A stretch of 64,000 nt of DNA, from assembly GCF_002387245.1 (NCBI RefSeq), contig NZ_DGLD01000013.1, forward strand, positions 248,001-312,000, read 5' to 3'. Source of the DNA: Brevundimonas sp. UBA4553. GTDB lineage: Bacteria; Pseudomonadota; Alphaproteobacteria; Caulobacterales; Caulobacteraceae. The position numbers and the translations under genes were made by a program. Shown in pieces: positions 32,204 through 40,429 of this stretch; within the stretch, counting starts at the first letter, position 1; every line of letters starts with the position of its first letter. The notes under the pieces were generated by a model. The model was not told where the DNA came from. It searched no databases and was given only the letters and a program-made list of their open reading frames with translations.

Positions 32204-33736
32204 CTAGGGATGGCGCTGAGCATGATCCGCCATCTCCCACGCCATGACACGCCGCAACGCGGCCCGCTCGTCGCCCTCCACGTAGAGGTCGAAATGCCCC
32301 TTGCCGGGTAGGTATCTGAACGAAGCCCGACCAGAGACCGAAGTGATTGCCCGCTCCAAGTCGCGGGCGGAGTCATCGAGGGCGAACTCATCATTCTCGC
32401 CCACCACGACATGGATCGCGCCGTCCAGGTATGCAGCGTTGTTCACCCATTCACGGCGAACCTTCTCAGTCAGGTCCCAGTGGTCTCGCCACCAAGTAGC
32501 AACTTGCGCATCCACCAGACCCGTTTCCCGATCGAACAATGGCGCCGGCATGCCGTCGGAACCTCGGGGTGACCAGACCGCCTCAAAGGAAGTGTTTTGC
32601 CCGCCATAGGCGCCCAGCACAGCTTCGGCGCGCGCAAAGTTCAGACCTTTCATCCGGCCCCCCGGAGCTGTCAGATCAACGCCGCCGAAGTTGGAGAAGT
32701 CGCTGTAATCAGGAGACGTCGCCCACGCGCCGCCGAAGATGTCGGCATATTCGAGTTGCAGCCACAGTGCCGCCCACCCGCCCGAAGAATGCCCCATGAC
32801 AAACCGGGCGTTCCGTCTCCGCTGGGTACGGAAACGGTCGTCGATGACCGGTATCAGCTCCTGGGTGAGAGCCGCCCCCCATGGGCCGTTGTTCAAGCTG
32901 TCGGCGAACTCGTGGGTGCCCATCGGACCGCTTTGGTCCAGCAGGACCCAGATCAGGCGCGGAAGAACGCCGGCCTTCATCTGTCGCACAAGACCCGCCG
33001 CCGTATCCTGCAGCGAGGCCATGCCGCCGCCGAAGCCGTGGGTGAAGTAGACGACCGGAAGACGATCCTGCGTTTGATCATAGTCTAGCGGCGTGACGAC
33101 CAGACCGTTCAGCGAGATCGGCCGGCCCCAGAAGCGGCCCAGGCGCTCAGAAGGCACAGTTAGCGGGCGCGTGTTCTGCTGGATGAAGGCCAGCTCCTCG
33201 GGTGGGGCGACAGGACCCCATGGGCCATGCCAGGGCGCCAGCTCAGGGATCACATCGGTCAGCTCGAGCGAAAGAGCCGATGTCGTCTCACCGATCCGGA
33301 CAGTGGCGACGCGGCTCAGAACGTCGCCAGGGCCCCGACCGGAGTAGGCATAGTTGAAGTCCCGATCGAAGACCGCCTGAACCACATAGTCCCCAGGGGC
33401 CAGCGAACTAAGCGGCCCCGGCCAAGCATCGGCCGCATCGTCGACCACGACCGTTCGTGGCACTGAAAAACTGACGTTGCGCGCCGCCAGCTGGAGGCCG
33501 TCACGCTCGAAGGCGTTTCCGTCCACGGCCGTGGCCGCTGGATTGGTCGCGCGTCGGACAAACAGGATTAGTCGACCGCGGCCCAACATCTCGTTTGCGG
33601 ATACCTCGACCCGCAGTCCCGAAACGGCGTCAGGCGCGGAGGCCTTGCCTGAGGCTGGGCTGACGAACTGTAAGGTGAAAACCGCAACCGCCAGAACACC
33701 CGCGTTTCGAACCGGCAGGCGGGGCAGCTTGGCCAT
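32204..33736 (-). CDS. secreted esterase, esterase D/PF00756-like
   Basis: 510 residues from ATG 33736, which gives a clean signal peptide (LAVAVFTLQFVSPASGKA). An ATG at 33814 is an alternative. An N-terminal beta domain (about residues 30-150) precedes the hydrolase: LPVVYFTHGFGGGMASLQD, the nucleophile elbow FVMGHSSGGWAALWLQLEY, an acid near VVVGENDEFAL and the His in LPGKGHFDLYVEG. It resembles periplasmic siderophore or carbohydrate esterases. It is divergent from a TetR gene; the shared gap has a TetR-type operator. Confidence 0.82.
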   Translation of the reverse strand: MAKLPRLPVRNAGVLAVAVFTLQFVSPASGKASAPDAVSGLRVEVSANEMLGRGRLILFVRRATNPAATAVDGNAFERDGLQLAARNVSFSVPRTVVVDDAADAWPGPLSSLAPGDYVVQAVFDRDFNYAYSGRGPGDVLSRVATVRIGETTSALSLELTDVIPELAPWHGPWGPVAPPEELAFIQQNTRPLTVPSERLGRFWGRPISLNGLVVTPLDYDQTQDRLPVVYFTHGFGGGMASLQDTAAGLVRQMKAGVLPRLIWVLLDQSGPMGTHEFADSLNNGPWGAALTQELIPVIDDRFRTQRRRNARFVMGHSSGGWAALWLQLEYADIFGGAWATSPDYSDFSNFGGVDLTAPGGRMKGLNFARAEAVLGAYGGQNTSFEAVWSPRGSDGMPAPLFDRETGLVDAQVATWWRDHWDLTEKVRREWVNNAAYLDGAIHVVVGENDEFALDDSARDLERAITSVSGRASFRYLPGKGHFDLYVEGDERAALRRVMAWEMADHAQRHP

Positions 33737-33883
33737 AAGAGTGCCGACCGAAGTACAGCTCGCGGCGGTTGCCGATGTGGAGGCGATACGCTTTGCGAGG
33801 GGCTTCGATTGCATTTCTGGGCCTAGCCTAAGAAGGTCTCCGAACTCGAGGTGTGGTTCGGCTCGAACCTTCCTAACCGTTTT

Positions 33884-33903
33884 TGTATAGCACGGACTAT
33901 ATT
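33884..33903. promoter_or_regulatory. TetR-type operator, site 1
   Basis: TGTATAGCACGGACTATATT, one base before the TetR start codon at 33905. It is one of four 20-bp sites fitting TGTATAGCG-NN-CGCTATACA loosely in this region. Confidence 0.6.
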
Positions 33904-33904
33904 T

Positions 33905-34555
33905 ATGGACAATGCCATCGCCTCGCCCCGGCGACGGGGTCGTGCGCCATCGCTCGAAAAGCGCCAGGCGATCCTGCAAGCGGCGATTCGTCTGCTGGCC
34001 GAGCGCGGCGGCGATGGCGGCTCGACGCGGGAGATCGCCGACTTAGCGGAGACGACCGAACGTACCCTGTTCAAACACTTCGGAAACAAGGCGGCCTTGA
34101 ACCAGGCTGCGATCGAAGAGGTCTCGATCGAATTCATGCGTCTGGCCGCGTTCGGACGTATCCACGACCCCGAGCCGTTCAATGTATTGGAGTTCCGACG
34201 TTGGCACGCCGACTTCTTGTCAGAGCGCGTAGAGACGGCGGGAAAATCACAAGACAGCTACAGGATCGTCTTCAGCGAGCTACTTCGCGATCAAGCGTTC
34301 ACAGATCGCTATAGATCGCGATGGTCACAGGGCGTCTTCCAGCCTTTGGCCAATCACCTGGAGCAGATGCAACGCCTCGGTCTTTGCTCGACGCGCTTGG
34401 ACGCCATGGCCTTGGCCGGCGTCTTCTTTGCCTTGAACCTCAGCTATCTCGTCTCCCGCTTTGCTCTGGCCCCAAATCATACCTGGACTTCCAAGAAGGA
34501 TATTGCGGCGGTAACCGATGCGTTCGCCGCCTGCTGCGGCTGGCCTGCCGACTGA
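33905..34555 (+). CDS. TetR family repressor
   Basis: 216 residues from ATG 33905. The HTH is KRQAILQAAIRLLAERGGDG, TREIADLAETTERTLFKHFG and NKAALNQAAIEE. The C-terminal domain is helical with a hydrophobic pocket (MALAGVFFALNLSYLVSRFAL). Four similar 20-bp pseudo-palindromes lie at its own promoter and at three nearby promoters, which makes it the likely local regulator. Confidence 0.9.
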   Translation: MDNAIASPRRRGRAPSLEKRQAILQAAIRLLAERGGDGGSTREIADLAETTERTLFKHFGNKAALNQAAIEEVSIEFMRLAAFGRIHDPEPFNVLEFRRWHADFLSERVETAGKSQDSYRIVFSELLRDQAFTDRYRSRWSQGVFQPLANHLEQMQRLGLCSTRLDAMALAGVFFALNLSYLVSRFALAPNHTWTSKKDIAAVTDAFAACCGWPAD

Positions 34556-34606
34556 GGCGCAGCGCCACACTTTACCGCTGGTGTCTCCACCGGTAGAACC
34601 CCTTTA

Positions 34607-34626
34607 TGTATAGCGACTGCGCTACA
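34607..34626. promoter_or_regulatory. TetR-type operator, site 2
   Basis: TGTATAGCGACTGCGCTACA lies upstream of the oxidoreductase start. It matches site 4 at 14 of 20 positions by eye and keeps the TGTATAGC left half exactly. Confidence 0.65.
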
Positions 34627-34671
34627 TTTGAGTGGACTGCTGGGCCTTGCGGCCCGGGCGGCCGTGCCGCC

Positions 34672-35706
34672 GTGCTCAAGCGGTTCGGCGGACCCGAGCA
34701 GCTTGTGCTGCAGGCTGCGCCCAGTCCCAAGATCGGCTGCCACGACGTGCTGGTCCGCGTCCATGCCAGCAGCGTCAATCCGATCGAATGGAAAATGCGC
34801 GCCGGCCTGGGACTGCCCCATCCGATCTGGCGGTTGTTAATAGGTCGCCATCCTGTGCTGGGACTGGACTACTCGGGCGTCGTGATCGGGGTCGGCTCCG
34901 GCGTCGATCGATTCCGGGTCGGGGATGAAGTGTTCGGCGCCCGTCGTCTGAGTGGCGCCTACACCGAGCGCATGGCTGTGCGTCAAGCCTCCGCAATCGC
35001 CCTGAAGCCCGCTACCGTGGCGCATGCTCACGCGGCCCTCGTACCGTTCGCTGGTCAGATTGCCTTGGCCTGTCTACGCGCCGGACCTCGGCGGGGTGAA
35101 CTGACAGACGCCCGAGTCTTGGTGATCGGCGCCTCGGGCGGCGTCGGGCATCTGGCAGTCCAAATGGCGCGCCGAGTGTTTGGGGCTGCACATGTCGTCG
35201 GCGTTTGCAGCAGTCGCAACGCGCCATTCGTCTTGAGCTGCGGCGCCCATGAAGTGATCGCATACGACCGCACGCCACCCGAGGCGATCGCAGCGGCTCA
35301 CCCGCAGTGGGCCGGAGGCTTCGACCTCATCGTCGACGCGGTCGGCGACGAGCGATACTACAGCGCCCTCGCGCCCAACCTGTTGGCGCCGAAGGGTCAC
35401 TACGCGGCGGCCGCCTTGCCTGCGGTAAGCCCGGACCGCCCTGGCGAAGACGCTCGACTTTCGGATCTGCCCAAACTTCTGAGCCGGTTGATCGGTCGCT
35501 CTATCTCCGGCCGCTACACAATGATCACCGGCCTGATTGGCGGTCTCGGCGGCGCCGCAGACGTGGCCGACATGGCGCGTTGGTTGGCCGATGGGCGACT
35601 GCGGCCTCACGAGCACGCGCAGTTCGATCTGAATCAGATCGCCCAAGCACATCAGCTGAGCGAGGCTGGCCGGACCGTCGGCAAGATCTCCATCCGAATG
35701 ACCTAG
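34672..35706 (+). CDS. zinc-independent quinone oxidoreductase-like (MDR family)
   Basis: 344 residues from GTG 34672. This start gives MLKRFGGPEQLVLQ, the usual opening of the family; ATG 34606 would sit in the operator. VRVHASSVNPIEWKMRAGLG and VLGLDYSGVVIGVGSGVDRF form the catalytic domain, and VLVIGASGGVGHLAVQMARR the NADPH-binding Rossmann motif. There are no structural-zinc cysteines. It probably reduces quinones or enones. It is followed after 19 bp by the gluzincin-like gene. Confidence 0.85.
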   Translation: MLKRFGGPEQLVLQAAPSPKIGCHDVLVRVHASSVNPIEWKMRAGLGLPHPIWRLLIGRHPVLGLDYSGVVIGVGSGVDRFRVGDEVFGARRLSGAYTERMAVRQASAIALKPATVAHAHAALVPFAGQIALACLRAGPRRGELTDARVLVIGASGGVGHLAVQMARRVFGAAHVVGVCSSRNAPFVLSCGAHEVIAYDRTPPEAIAAAHPQWAGGFDLIVDAVGDERYYSALAPNLLAPKGHYAAAALPAVSPDRPGEDARLSDLPKLLSRLIGRSISGRYTMITGLIGGLGGAADVADMARWLADGRLRPHEHAQFDLNQIAQAHQLSEAGRTVGKISIRMT

Positions 35707-35725
35707 GCTGAGACCAAAGACGCAG

Positions 35726-36694
35726 ATGATCTCCTCCCTCGTCTGGACACTCACATCTCTTTTCCTACCGGATGTGTCGGCGCAGCCAACATTCCTCGAC
35801 CAGGCGCGGCTGGCCTGTAGCGCCGCGCCCGGCTCGCACGTGATCGACGGGATTCACATCGAGCCGCGCCCGGCGGCGCCTGGCGATTTGCCAGGGCTGA
35901 CCGTGCGCGACGAGGTCTCCGGCGCTTGGATGACCGTCTTCCACGACGCCCCCTCCGCGACAGCGGCGGCTCGGTTCGCACCGTGTCTGGGGGCCCAGTT
36001 GCGGCTCTTGCATTACAAGACAGCCGATGTGCGATCTGAAGCTCGATGGGCGTCGGTCGCCTTCACAACCGATGCAGCCTACCAGCCGCCCCGCGACGGA
36101 AGCGAAACCCGCTGGACGATCGTCACCACTGCGCATGGCGCTGTTGATGACGCCGCCCTGACGCGTCTGAACGTGACCATCCCCCACGAACAGGTGCACG
36201 CCTTCCAGAAGCACGCCGGCGCCGTGACGCCGCGCTGGTTCCATGAGGGTCACGCTGAATGGGTCGGGCGGCAAGTCACCCGAGCGCTTAGCCCGACCCA
36301 TGCCGATCAACATGCCGCCGATGGCGAGGACTCCTTGGCCCGAAGCACAGTCGCCGTCGCCCTGGATCGCTGGGGCGGGGTCGCGGTTAAGCGTGAAGCC
36401 TTATTGCGTCAGCTCTCACCCGAAGATCGACGCCGGGCCGAACATGATCCTAGCTTTGTGCCCCCGGGGCCTTTCTCGTTCGGTCCGGATGATTTGGAGA
36501 GCGATGAAAGCAACGCGCCGGCTCGTTACCAAGCGGCGTGGAGGCAGTTTGAGACGTTGGCCCGAGAAGTTGGTGATGCCCCGGTCCGCGACTGGGTCAA
36601 GGCGATCACCGAGACGTCCGGGCGAGTGGCGAACACAGACGTCGATCAGGCTGCGGTCGTCCATCTCGGTCGCCAGCTCACCGAGCGTCCGTAG
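35726..36694 (+). CDS. secreted gluzincin-type metallopeptidase-like protein
   Basis: 322 residues with a short signal peptide (LVWTLTSLFLPDVSAQP). NVTIPHEQVHAFQKHAG holds the HExxH zinc motif, and RWFHEGHAEWVG about 25 residues later supplies the third ligand (Glu), as in MA-clan gluzincins of the DUF4157/peptidase_MA-like type. The remainder is helical. The protein is probably periplasmic. Co-transcription with the oxidoreductase is likely. Confidence 0.72.
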   Translation: MISSLVWTLTSLFLPDVSAQPTFLDQARLACSAAPGSHVIDGIHIEPRPAAPGDLPGLTVRDEVSGAWMTVFHDAPSATAAARFAPCLGAQLRLLHYKTADVRSEARWASVAFTTDAAYQPPRDGSETRWTIVTTAHGAVDDAALTRLNVTIPHEQVHAFQKHAGAVTPRWFHEGHAEWVGRQVTRALSPTHADQHAADGEDSLARSTVAVALDRWGGVAVKREALLRQLSPEDRRRAEHDPSFVPPGPFSFGPDDLESDESNAPARYQAAWRQFETLAREVGDAPVRDWVKAITETSGRVANTDVDQAAVVHLGRQLTERP

Positions 36695-36727
36695 GGGACG
36701 ACAGCCAGCGACGACACGGAATGCCGT

Positions 36728-37258
36728 TCAGCCGCGTGTCGCGTTGTGGCCGCCCGCCTCACGCGGGTTGCGGCCGAACGCCTCTTCACAGACTGCTCGG
36801 CCGAACGCTTCGGATACCATCATCTGACGGTCGCCCATGAGGCTGGCGGTCCGTCCTTGGGCTTCTACCGTAACTTGGATCGGATACCGCCCGAGCACTG
36901 CGTTGTTGCGAGCCGGATCGACAAACTCGACCGTTCCGTTCAACGAATAGCGCCCGTTGCCGGCGAACAACGCTTCCGCTCTGCTCGATCGCTGCATCCC
37001 CTCGAGGTGTACCCGCAGATCAACGGGAGCCGTCCCCCACATGCAGCGACCGACCTCTTCGCGAACTTCCTCCATGAAGGTATCTGCGAAATCCCCTTCG
37101 GCATCAAACGTGGCGCTCGACATCATCACCGTGCCGATTTGCGCGGTTTCTTGAAGACCGACAGGCAAGGCGATAGGCGCCCCCCCGACCACGACGGGTG
37201 CACACGCGCTCAATGCTGAAGTTACGGCCAGTACGGCCGCAAGATTTGGCGTTTTCAT
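36728..37258 (-). CDS. lipoprotein of unknown function
   Basis: 176 residues from ATG 37258, which gives a lipobox signal peptide (AAVLAVTSALSACAP) with lipidation at the Cys of LSAC. An ATG at 37288 would overlap the operator at 37286. The mature part has a mixed alpha/beta pattern (GRYSLNGTVEFVDPARN, GRYPIQVTVEAQGRTAS). It converges on the gluzincin gene with a 33-bp gap. Confidence 0.7.
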   Translation of the reverse strand: MKTPNLAAVLAVTSALSACAPVVVGGAPIALPVGLQETAQIGTVMMSSATFDAEGDFADTFMEEVREEVGRCMWGTAPVDLRVHLEGMQRSSRAEALFAGNGRYSLNGTVEFVDPARNNAVLGRYPIQVTVEAQGRTASLMGDRQMMVSEAFGRAVCEEAFGRNPREAGGHNATRG

Positions 37259-37285
37259 TTCCCACCCCTGAAATGCATCGCTATT

Positions 37286-37305
37286 CATATAGCGATCGCT
37301 TTACA
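37286..37305. promoter_or_regulatory. TetR-type operator, site 3
   Basis: CATATAGCGATCGCTTTACA, with a perfect AGCGATCGCT centre, lies just upstream of the lipoprotein gene. It also lies 38-57 bp before the trp leader peptide on the other strand, so it could affect both directions. Confidence 0.65.
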
Positions 37306-37342
37306 GTTTGAAAAGCGAGGCATGACCGTGTTAGTTGGCGCA

Positions 37343-37390
37343 ATGAACCTGTCCACGAACAGATCCTCTTGGTGGCGCCCCTTCTCATAA
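37343..37390 (+). CDS. trp-type leader peptide with tandem Trp codons
   Basis: ATG AAC CTG TCC ACG AAC AGA, then TCC TCT TGG TGG CGC, CCC TTC TCA TAA encodes MNLSTNRSSWWRPFS. Two consecutive Trp codons near the end, directly before a perfect stem-loop and upstream of a tryptophanyl-tRNA synthetase gene, are the hallmarks of a ribosome-mediated attenuation leader. Rhizobial trpL peptides have the same WW-R type ending. The ribosome site is weak. Confidence 0.7.
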   Translation: MNLSTNRSSWWRPFS

Positions 37391-37396
37391 GGGGCG
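37376..37396 (+). promoter_or_regulatory. attenuator stem-loop (1:2 hairpin)
   Basis: CGCCCCTT (37376-37383) pairs perfectly with AAGGGGCG (37389-37396) around CTCAT. The left arm starts right after the Trp-Trp codons, where a stalled ribosome would block it. Further GC-rich segments between 37400 and 37490 could form the alternative structures. No clear T-tract terminator was seen. Confidence 0.6.
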
Positions 37397-37501
37397 GTCG
37401 TTCATGCTCATCCCAGCACGACGCCGCCGGCCTACGGCTGGATCGTCATGCGCGAGGACCCTCCGGCCGGACTGCGACGTCTCATCCCCGGAGAAACACA
37501 G

Positions 37502-38518
37502 ATGACCAAAATCTCGACTCTACCTGTCGTTCTGACAGGCGACCGGCCAACTGGATCGCTTCATCTCGGTCACTACGTCGGTTCGCTGCAGAACCGGCTG
37601 AAGCTTCAGGAGGATCACCTTCAATACATCCTGATCGCTGACGCGCAGGCCCTCACAGACAATGCCGACCGCTCGGACGTGATCGGCCAGAACGTGGTGA
37701 AGGTCGCGCTGGACTATCTCGCTGTGGGGATCGATCCCACCAAGTCGGTCGTCTGCGTCCAGTCACAACTTCCGGCCCTTGCCGAGCTTTCGATGCTTCT
37801 TCTCAACTACGTCACCGTGAGCCGGCTTGAGCGCAATCCGACAGTCAAGCAGGAGATCGGCCAGAGAGGTTTCCATCGGGACATTCCCGCGGGCTTTCTC
37901 TGCTACCCGGTCGCGCAGGCAGCGGACATCATCGGGTTCAGGGCCGGAGCCGTACCAGTTGGCGAGGACCAGCTGCCGATGATCGAACAGTCCAACGAAC
38001 TCGTCCGTCGCATCAATCGGCAATGCGACAGAGACCTCCTCCCGGAGGCCACCCCCGTCCTGTCGTCGGTAACCCGGCTTCCCGGGATCGATGGTCGAGC
38101 GAAGATGAGCAAGAGCGCCGGCAACGCGATCTCGCTGTCGGCCTCACCTGAGGAAATCTCTGCTGCTGTCCGAGCCATGTTCACGGACCCCGATCACCTG
38201 CGCGTCAGCGATCCCGGTCGGGTGGAGGGAAACACGGTCTTCACCTACCTCGACGCTTTCGACGAGTTCCCTGAAGAGGTGGATAGCCTCAAGGCGCACT
38301 ACCGTCGGGGTGGACTGGGCGACATGGCGTTAAAACGGCGATTGGAGGCGCGCCTGCAAAATCTGGTCGCTCCCATTCGAGAGAAGCGATTAGCCCTCGC
38401 GCAGCAGCCAGGGCTTGTAATGGATATGCTGCGGACAGGCACCCAGCAAGCTGCCGCGACAACCCAACAGACGCTCGACGAGATGCGGACAGCGCTTGGG
38501 ATGTTCCGATTCACCTAG
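37502..38518 (+). CDS. trpS: tryptophanyl-tRNA synthetase, probably a second copy
   Basis: 338 residues from ATG 37502 (GGAG 8 nt upstream). Class I motifs are PTGSLHLGHYVG (HIGH-type) and GRAKMSKSAGNAIS (KMSKS). VVLTGDRPTGSLHLGHYVGS, IADAQALTDNADRSDVI and QSQLPALAELS resemble the Firmicutes-type TrpRS subgroup, which includes antibiotic-tolerant second copies, more than the usual alphaproteobacterial enzyme (recollection, not a search). It charges tRNA-Trp. The location in accessory DNA and the Trp-codon leader suggest an inducible backup enzyme, possibly resistant to indolmycin-like inhibitors. Confidence 0.9.
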   Translation: MTKISTLPVVLTGDRPTGSLHLGHYVGSLQNRLKLQEDHLQYILIADAQALTDNADRSDVIGQNVVKVALDYLAVGIDPTKSVVCVQSQLPALAELSMLLLNYVTVSRLERNPTVKQEIGQRGFHRDIPAGFLCYPVAQAADIIGFRAGAVPVGEDQLPMIEQSNELVRRINRQCDRDLLPEATPVLSSVTRLPGIDGRAKMSKSAGNAISLSASPEEISAAVRAMFTDPDHLRVSDPGRVEGNTVFTYLDAFDEFPEEVDSLKAHYRRGGLGDMALKRRLEARLQNLVAPIREKRLALAQQPGLVMDMLRTGTQQAAATTQQTLDEMRTALGMFRFT

Positions 38519-39264
38519 ATGAGACGGTTGAGAACTTGGCTAGGTGCCGGCCCGCTCTCGCCACCTGAACGAGATGGCGAAATGATCGGGTCGTCGACCA
38601 CCAGCTGGTCCACATCAAGATCTAATGGCCGTTCGCGACCTGCGGCACGCAACGCCTTCAGATGATCGATGAACTTTTGAAGGAGGGACTTGCGATCGAA
38701 TTCACCGAGCTCTTGCTCTGCGCTCTCGACGAGCCTCTCACTCGCATCGAGCATGCTTTGGTCCCAACCAAGAGCTTCGCGAACGGCGGGCGACATAGCT
38801 CTGTAAGCCGTCTGCACTGCGCTCTGATAGGCGCGAGGATCTTGGCCCGCACCCAACGCGAACGGCGCCAAGGTCACTCTGACTCGGGCGCCCAACTCAG
38901 CCCAAGCCGTCTGTTCCTCGTTCTTTTTAAAGAGTCCGTCGGCGTCGGTCTTCACCGCAGCCAACTCCTCGTCCGTTAGGCCCGAGACATTGAGATGGCG
39001 ACCGCCATAGGCCGTGTCCGACACGATCCAAGTTCCGTCAGCACGCGCCTTAGCATAGTCCGCATCTAGTTTGGCGCGCGCCGACTGAGCCGGAGTCGCA
39101 GACGGAGGGACCTCGCCTAGCCCTTGCGCCTCTCTCGATAGAGTGACGCTGACCGTCGGACGGGGTCCGCTTTCGACTGGAGAGCCTGTCTTGTCGAAGT
39201 TCCGTTCGGTGGCGGCTGCAAGACTGAGCCTCGCAGTGGTTGTCGCGATCGAAGAAACCGTCAT
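38515..39264 (-). CDS. hypothetical protein under a TetR-type operator
   Basis: 249 residues from ATG 39264, preceded by GGAGATCTCC. No signal peptide is present. The N-terminal part is polar and repeat-free, with TARLSLAAATERNFDKTG and VSVTLSREAQGLG. The middle is helical (RVRVTLAPFALGAGQDPRAY, SAVQTAYRAMSPAVREALGW). It resembles no family I can name. The 3' end overlaps trpS by 4 bp (convergent). Site 4 lies 32 bp upstream. Confidence 0.6.
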   Translation of the reverse strand: MTVSSIATTTARLSLAAATERNFDKTGSPVESGPRPTVSVTLSREAQGLGEVPPSATPAQSARAKLDADYAKARADGTWIVSDTAYGGRHLNVSGLTDEELAAVKTDADGLFKKNEEQTAWAELGARVRVTLAPFALGAGQDPRAYQSAVQTAYRAMSPAVREALGWDQSMLDASERLVESAEQELGEFDRKSLLQKFIDHLKALRAAGRERPLDLDVDQLVVDDPIISPSRSGGESGPAPSQVLNRLI

Positions 39265-39295
39265 GGAGATCTCCGGCCATGCTGTGAGGAATTCT

Positions 39296-39315
39296 TGTAT
39301 CGCGTATGCTATACA
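39296..39315. promoter_or_regulatory. TetR-type operator, site 4
   Basis: TGTATCGCGTATGCTATACA; its complement begins TGTATAGC exactly as in sites 1 and 2. Outer TGTAT and ATACA arms are perfect. Confidence 0.7.
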
Positions 39316-39367
39316 TATTTCCCGGTGACGGGTTAACGCGATGGCGTCGTTCGCTCGCTCTGGCGTG

Positions 39368-39643
39368 TCAGATGTTGACGAACTCATTGGCCCTTGGGCT
39401 GTAACCACGCAGGGTCATCCGGCCCGCGCAATACAGCCGCCGGCACTTTGCCGACTTGCCCCACGGGCTCCATCCCCGTCCCTTCAGTCTAGCGATGGTG
39501 TCGACGTCAGCAGCCATTGTTAGCCCACAACGCTGACAATGTGCGGTCAGCCGCCAGCCCCTGCGCGCCATGTCGCCGATCGTGGGGCAATAGCCCCGCC
39601 AGTCCTCATTCGACCACATTCGGAAACGGGGGTTATGTCCCAT
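39368..39643 (-). CDS. small Cys-rich (zinc-finger-like) protein
   Basis: 91 residues from ATG 39643. It has a C-x2-C pair in LTAHCQRCGLTMAAD and further Cys residues in SAKCRRLYCAGRM, a pattern fitting a zinc ribbon, with a Trp-rich basic N-terminus (RFRMWSNEDWRGYCPTIG). It overlaps the previous gene by 11 bp. It is the last of four small coupled genes. Function unknown. Confidence 0.6.
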   Translation of the reverse strand: MGHNPRFRMWSNEDWRGYCPTIGDMARRGWRLTAHCQRCGLTMAADVDTIARLKGRGWSPWGKSAKCRRLYCAGRMTLRGYSPRANEFVNI

Positions 39644-39899
39644 GGCTAGGCATCGGCTTGCCGGTCTTGTCGGCAACTTGCTCGACGACCTTGTGCTTGG
39701 CCTTTGACCACCAATGCACCCGCATCCAGGCTTCCTCGCCCGTGAATTCCGGATACTGGCCTGGCGACACGAAACTGAGATGGTCGAACAGGCCACCCGA
39801 GTAGCTCAGGACGCAGTAAAGCGTTCGAGACCCATCATTCGGCAGGGAACGATACCGACGCAGATGTAGGATTCGCTCCTGCGGCTTGCGGCCGGTCAT
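39633..39899 (-). CDS. small hypothetical protein
   Basis: 88 residues from ATG 39899, starting MTGRKPQERILHLRRYRSLP. A Trp-rich stretch EEAWMRVHWWSKAKHKVV is notable. No known domain is seen. It follows the zinc-ribbon gene with a one-base gap and overlaps the next gene. Confidence 0.5.
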   Translation of the reverse strand: MTGRKPQERILHLRRYRSLPNDGSRTLYCVLSYSGGLFDHLSFVSPGQYPEFTGEEAWMRVHWWSKAKHKVVEQVADKTGKPMPSHGT

Positions 39900-39900
39900 C

Positions 39901-40179
39901 TCAGAACCACAACGCCAAAGCGGCCGGGTGGATCGTACCTTCCCGCGCATAGGCGTCGCGCGTGTAGGCAACGGTCGCCTGCCGGCTTCCACATATGCAG
40001 CGGAAGCGATCCGACGCGCCCTCTCGGGGCCAGTCACGGGCGCTCGAAAAATACCGGCGCTGGTCGATTAGTGCTGCGTGCCCGCAGGTCTCCGCCAGGC
40101 ATCGAACAACCATGCGGCGGCCGACCGGCGGTGCGATGTCTTCGCGCGCAAGCTTGGGTTCTCCGGACGCGACCATCAC
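39901..40179 (-). CDS. small zinc-ribbon-like protein
   Basis: 92 residues. Cys positions in VVRCLAETCGHAALID and DRFRCICGSRQATVAY suggest one zinc ribbon (C-x5-CGH ... C-x-CG). Similar small proteins occur in Caulobacterales and Sphingomonadales islands, as I recall. It overlaps the preceding gene by 4 bp. Confidence 0.6.
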   Translation of the reverse strand: MMVASGEPKLAREDIAPPVGRRMVVRCLAETCGHAALIDQRRYFSSARDWPREGASDRFRCICGSRQATVAYTRDAYAREGTIHPAALALWF

Positions 40180-40364
40180 AGCGGAGCCAAGCCCAGAAGG
40201 CGGCCGATCCGACGCGCTTGGACTTGATCAACGGCTTCTGGCGCTACCGTTTCGATCGCAGACAGCAGAGCGCGCACATGGCTTCGCCCATGTTCGCCAC
40301 TGGACCAAAGATGAGCGACCAACCGGTCGAGCGTCATGGTTTCGGAGGTGGGAACATCACCCAT
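40176..40364 (-). CDS. small helical hypothetical protein
   Basis: 62 residues, helical, ending ARRIGRLLGLAPL. It is the first gene of the four-gene set at 39368-40364 and overlaps the next by 4 bp. No motif is recognised. The gap upstream to 40481 contains an apparent LexA box. Confidence 0.5.
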   Translation of the reverse strand: MGDVPTSETMTLDRLVAHLWSSGEHGRSHVRALLSAIETVAPEAVDQVQARRIGRLLGLAPL

Positions 40365-40429
40365 CGCCGTCTCTCCTCATGCTGCTCCGACCCGAGATCG
40401 CTTCCAACATACCGACGGAACGATCTCAA

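Noticed and set aside
30829..32412. A long minus-strand frame extending the TetR gene upstream to 32412
   Set aside because: The extension runs antisense through the secreted-protein gene at 31078, has Arg/Ser/His-rich noise composition and no domain. The ATG at 30828 with its operator is the natural start.
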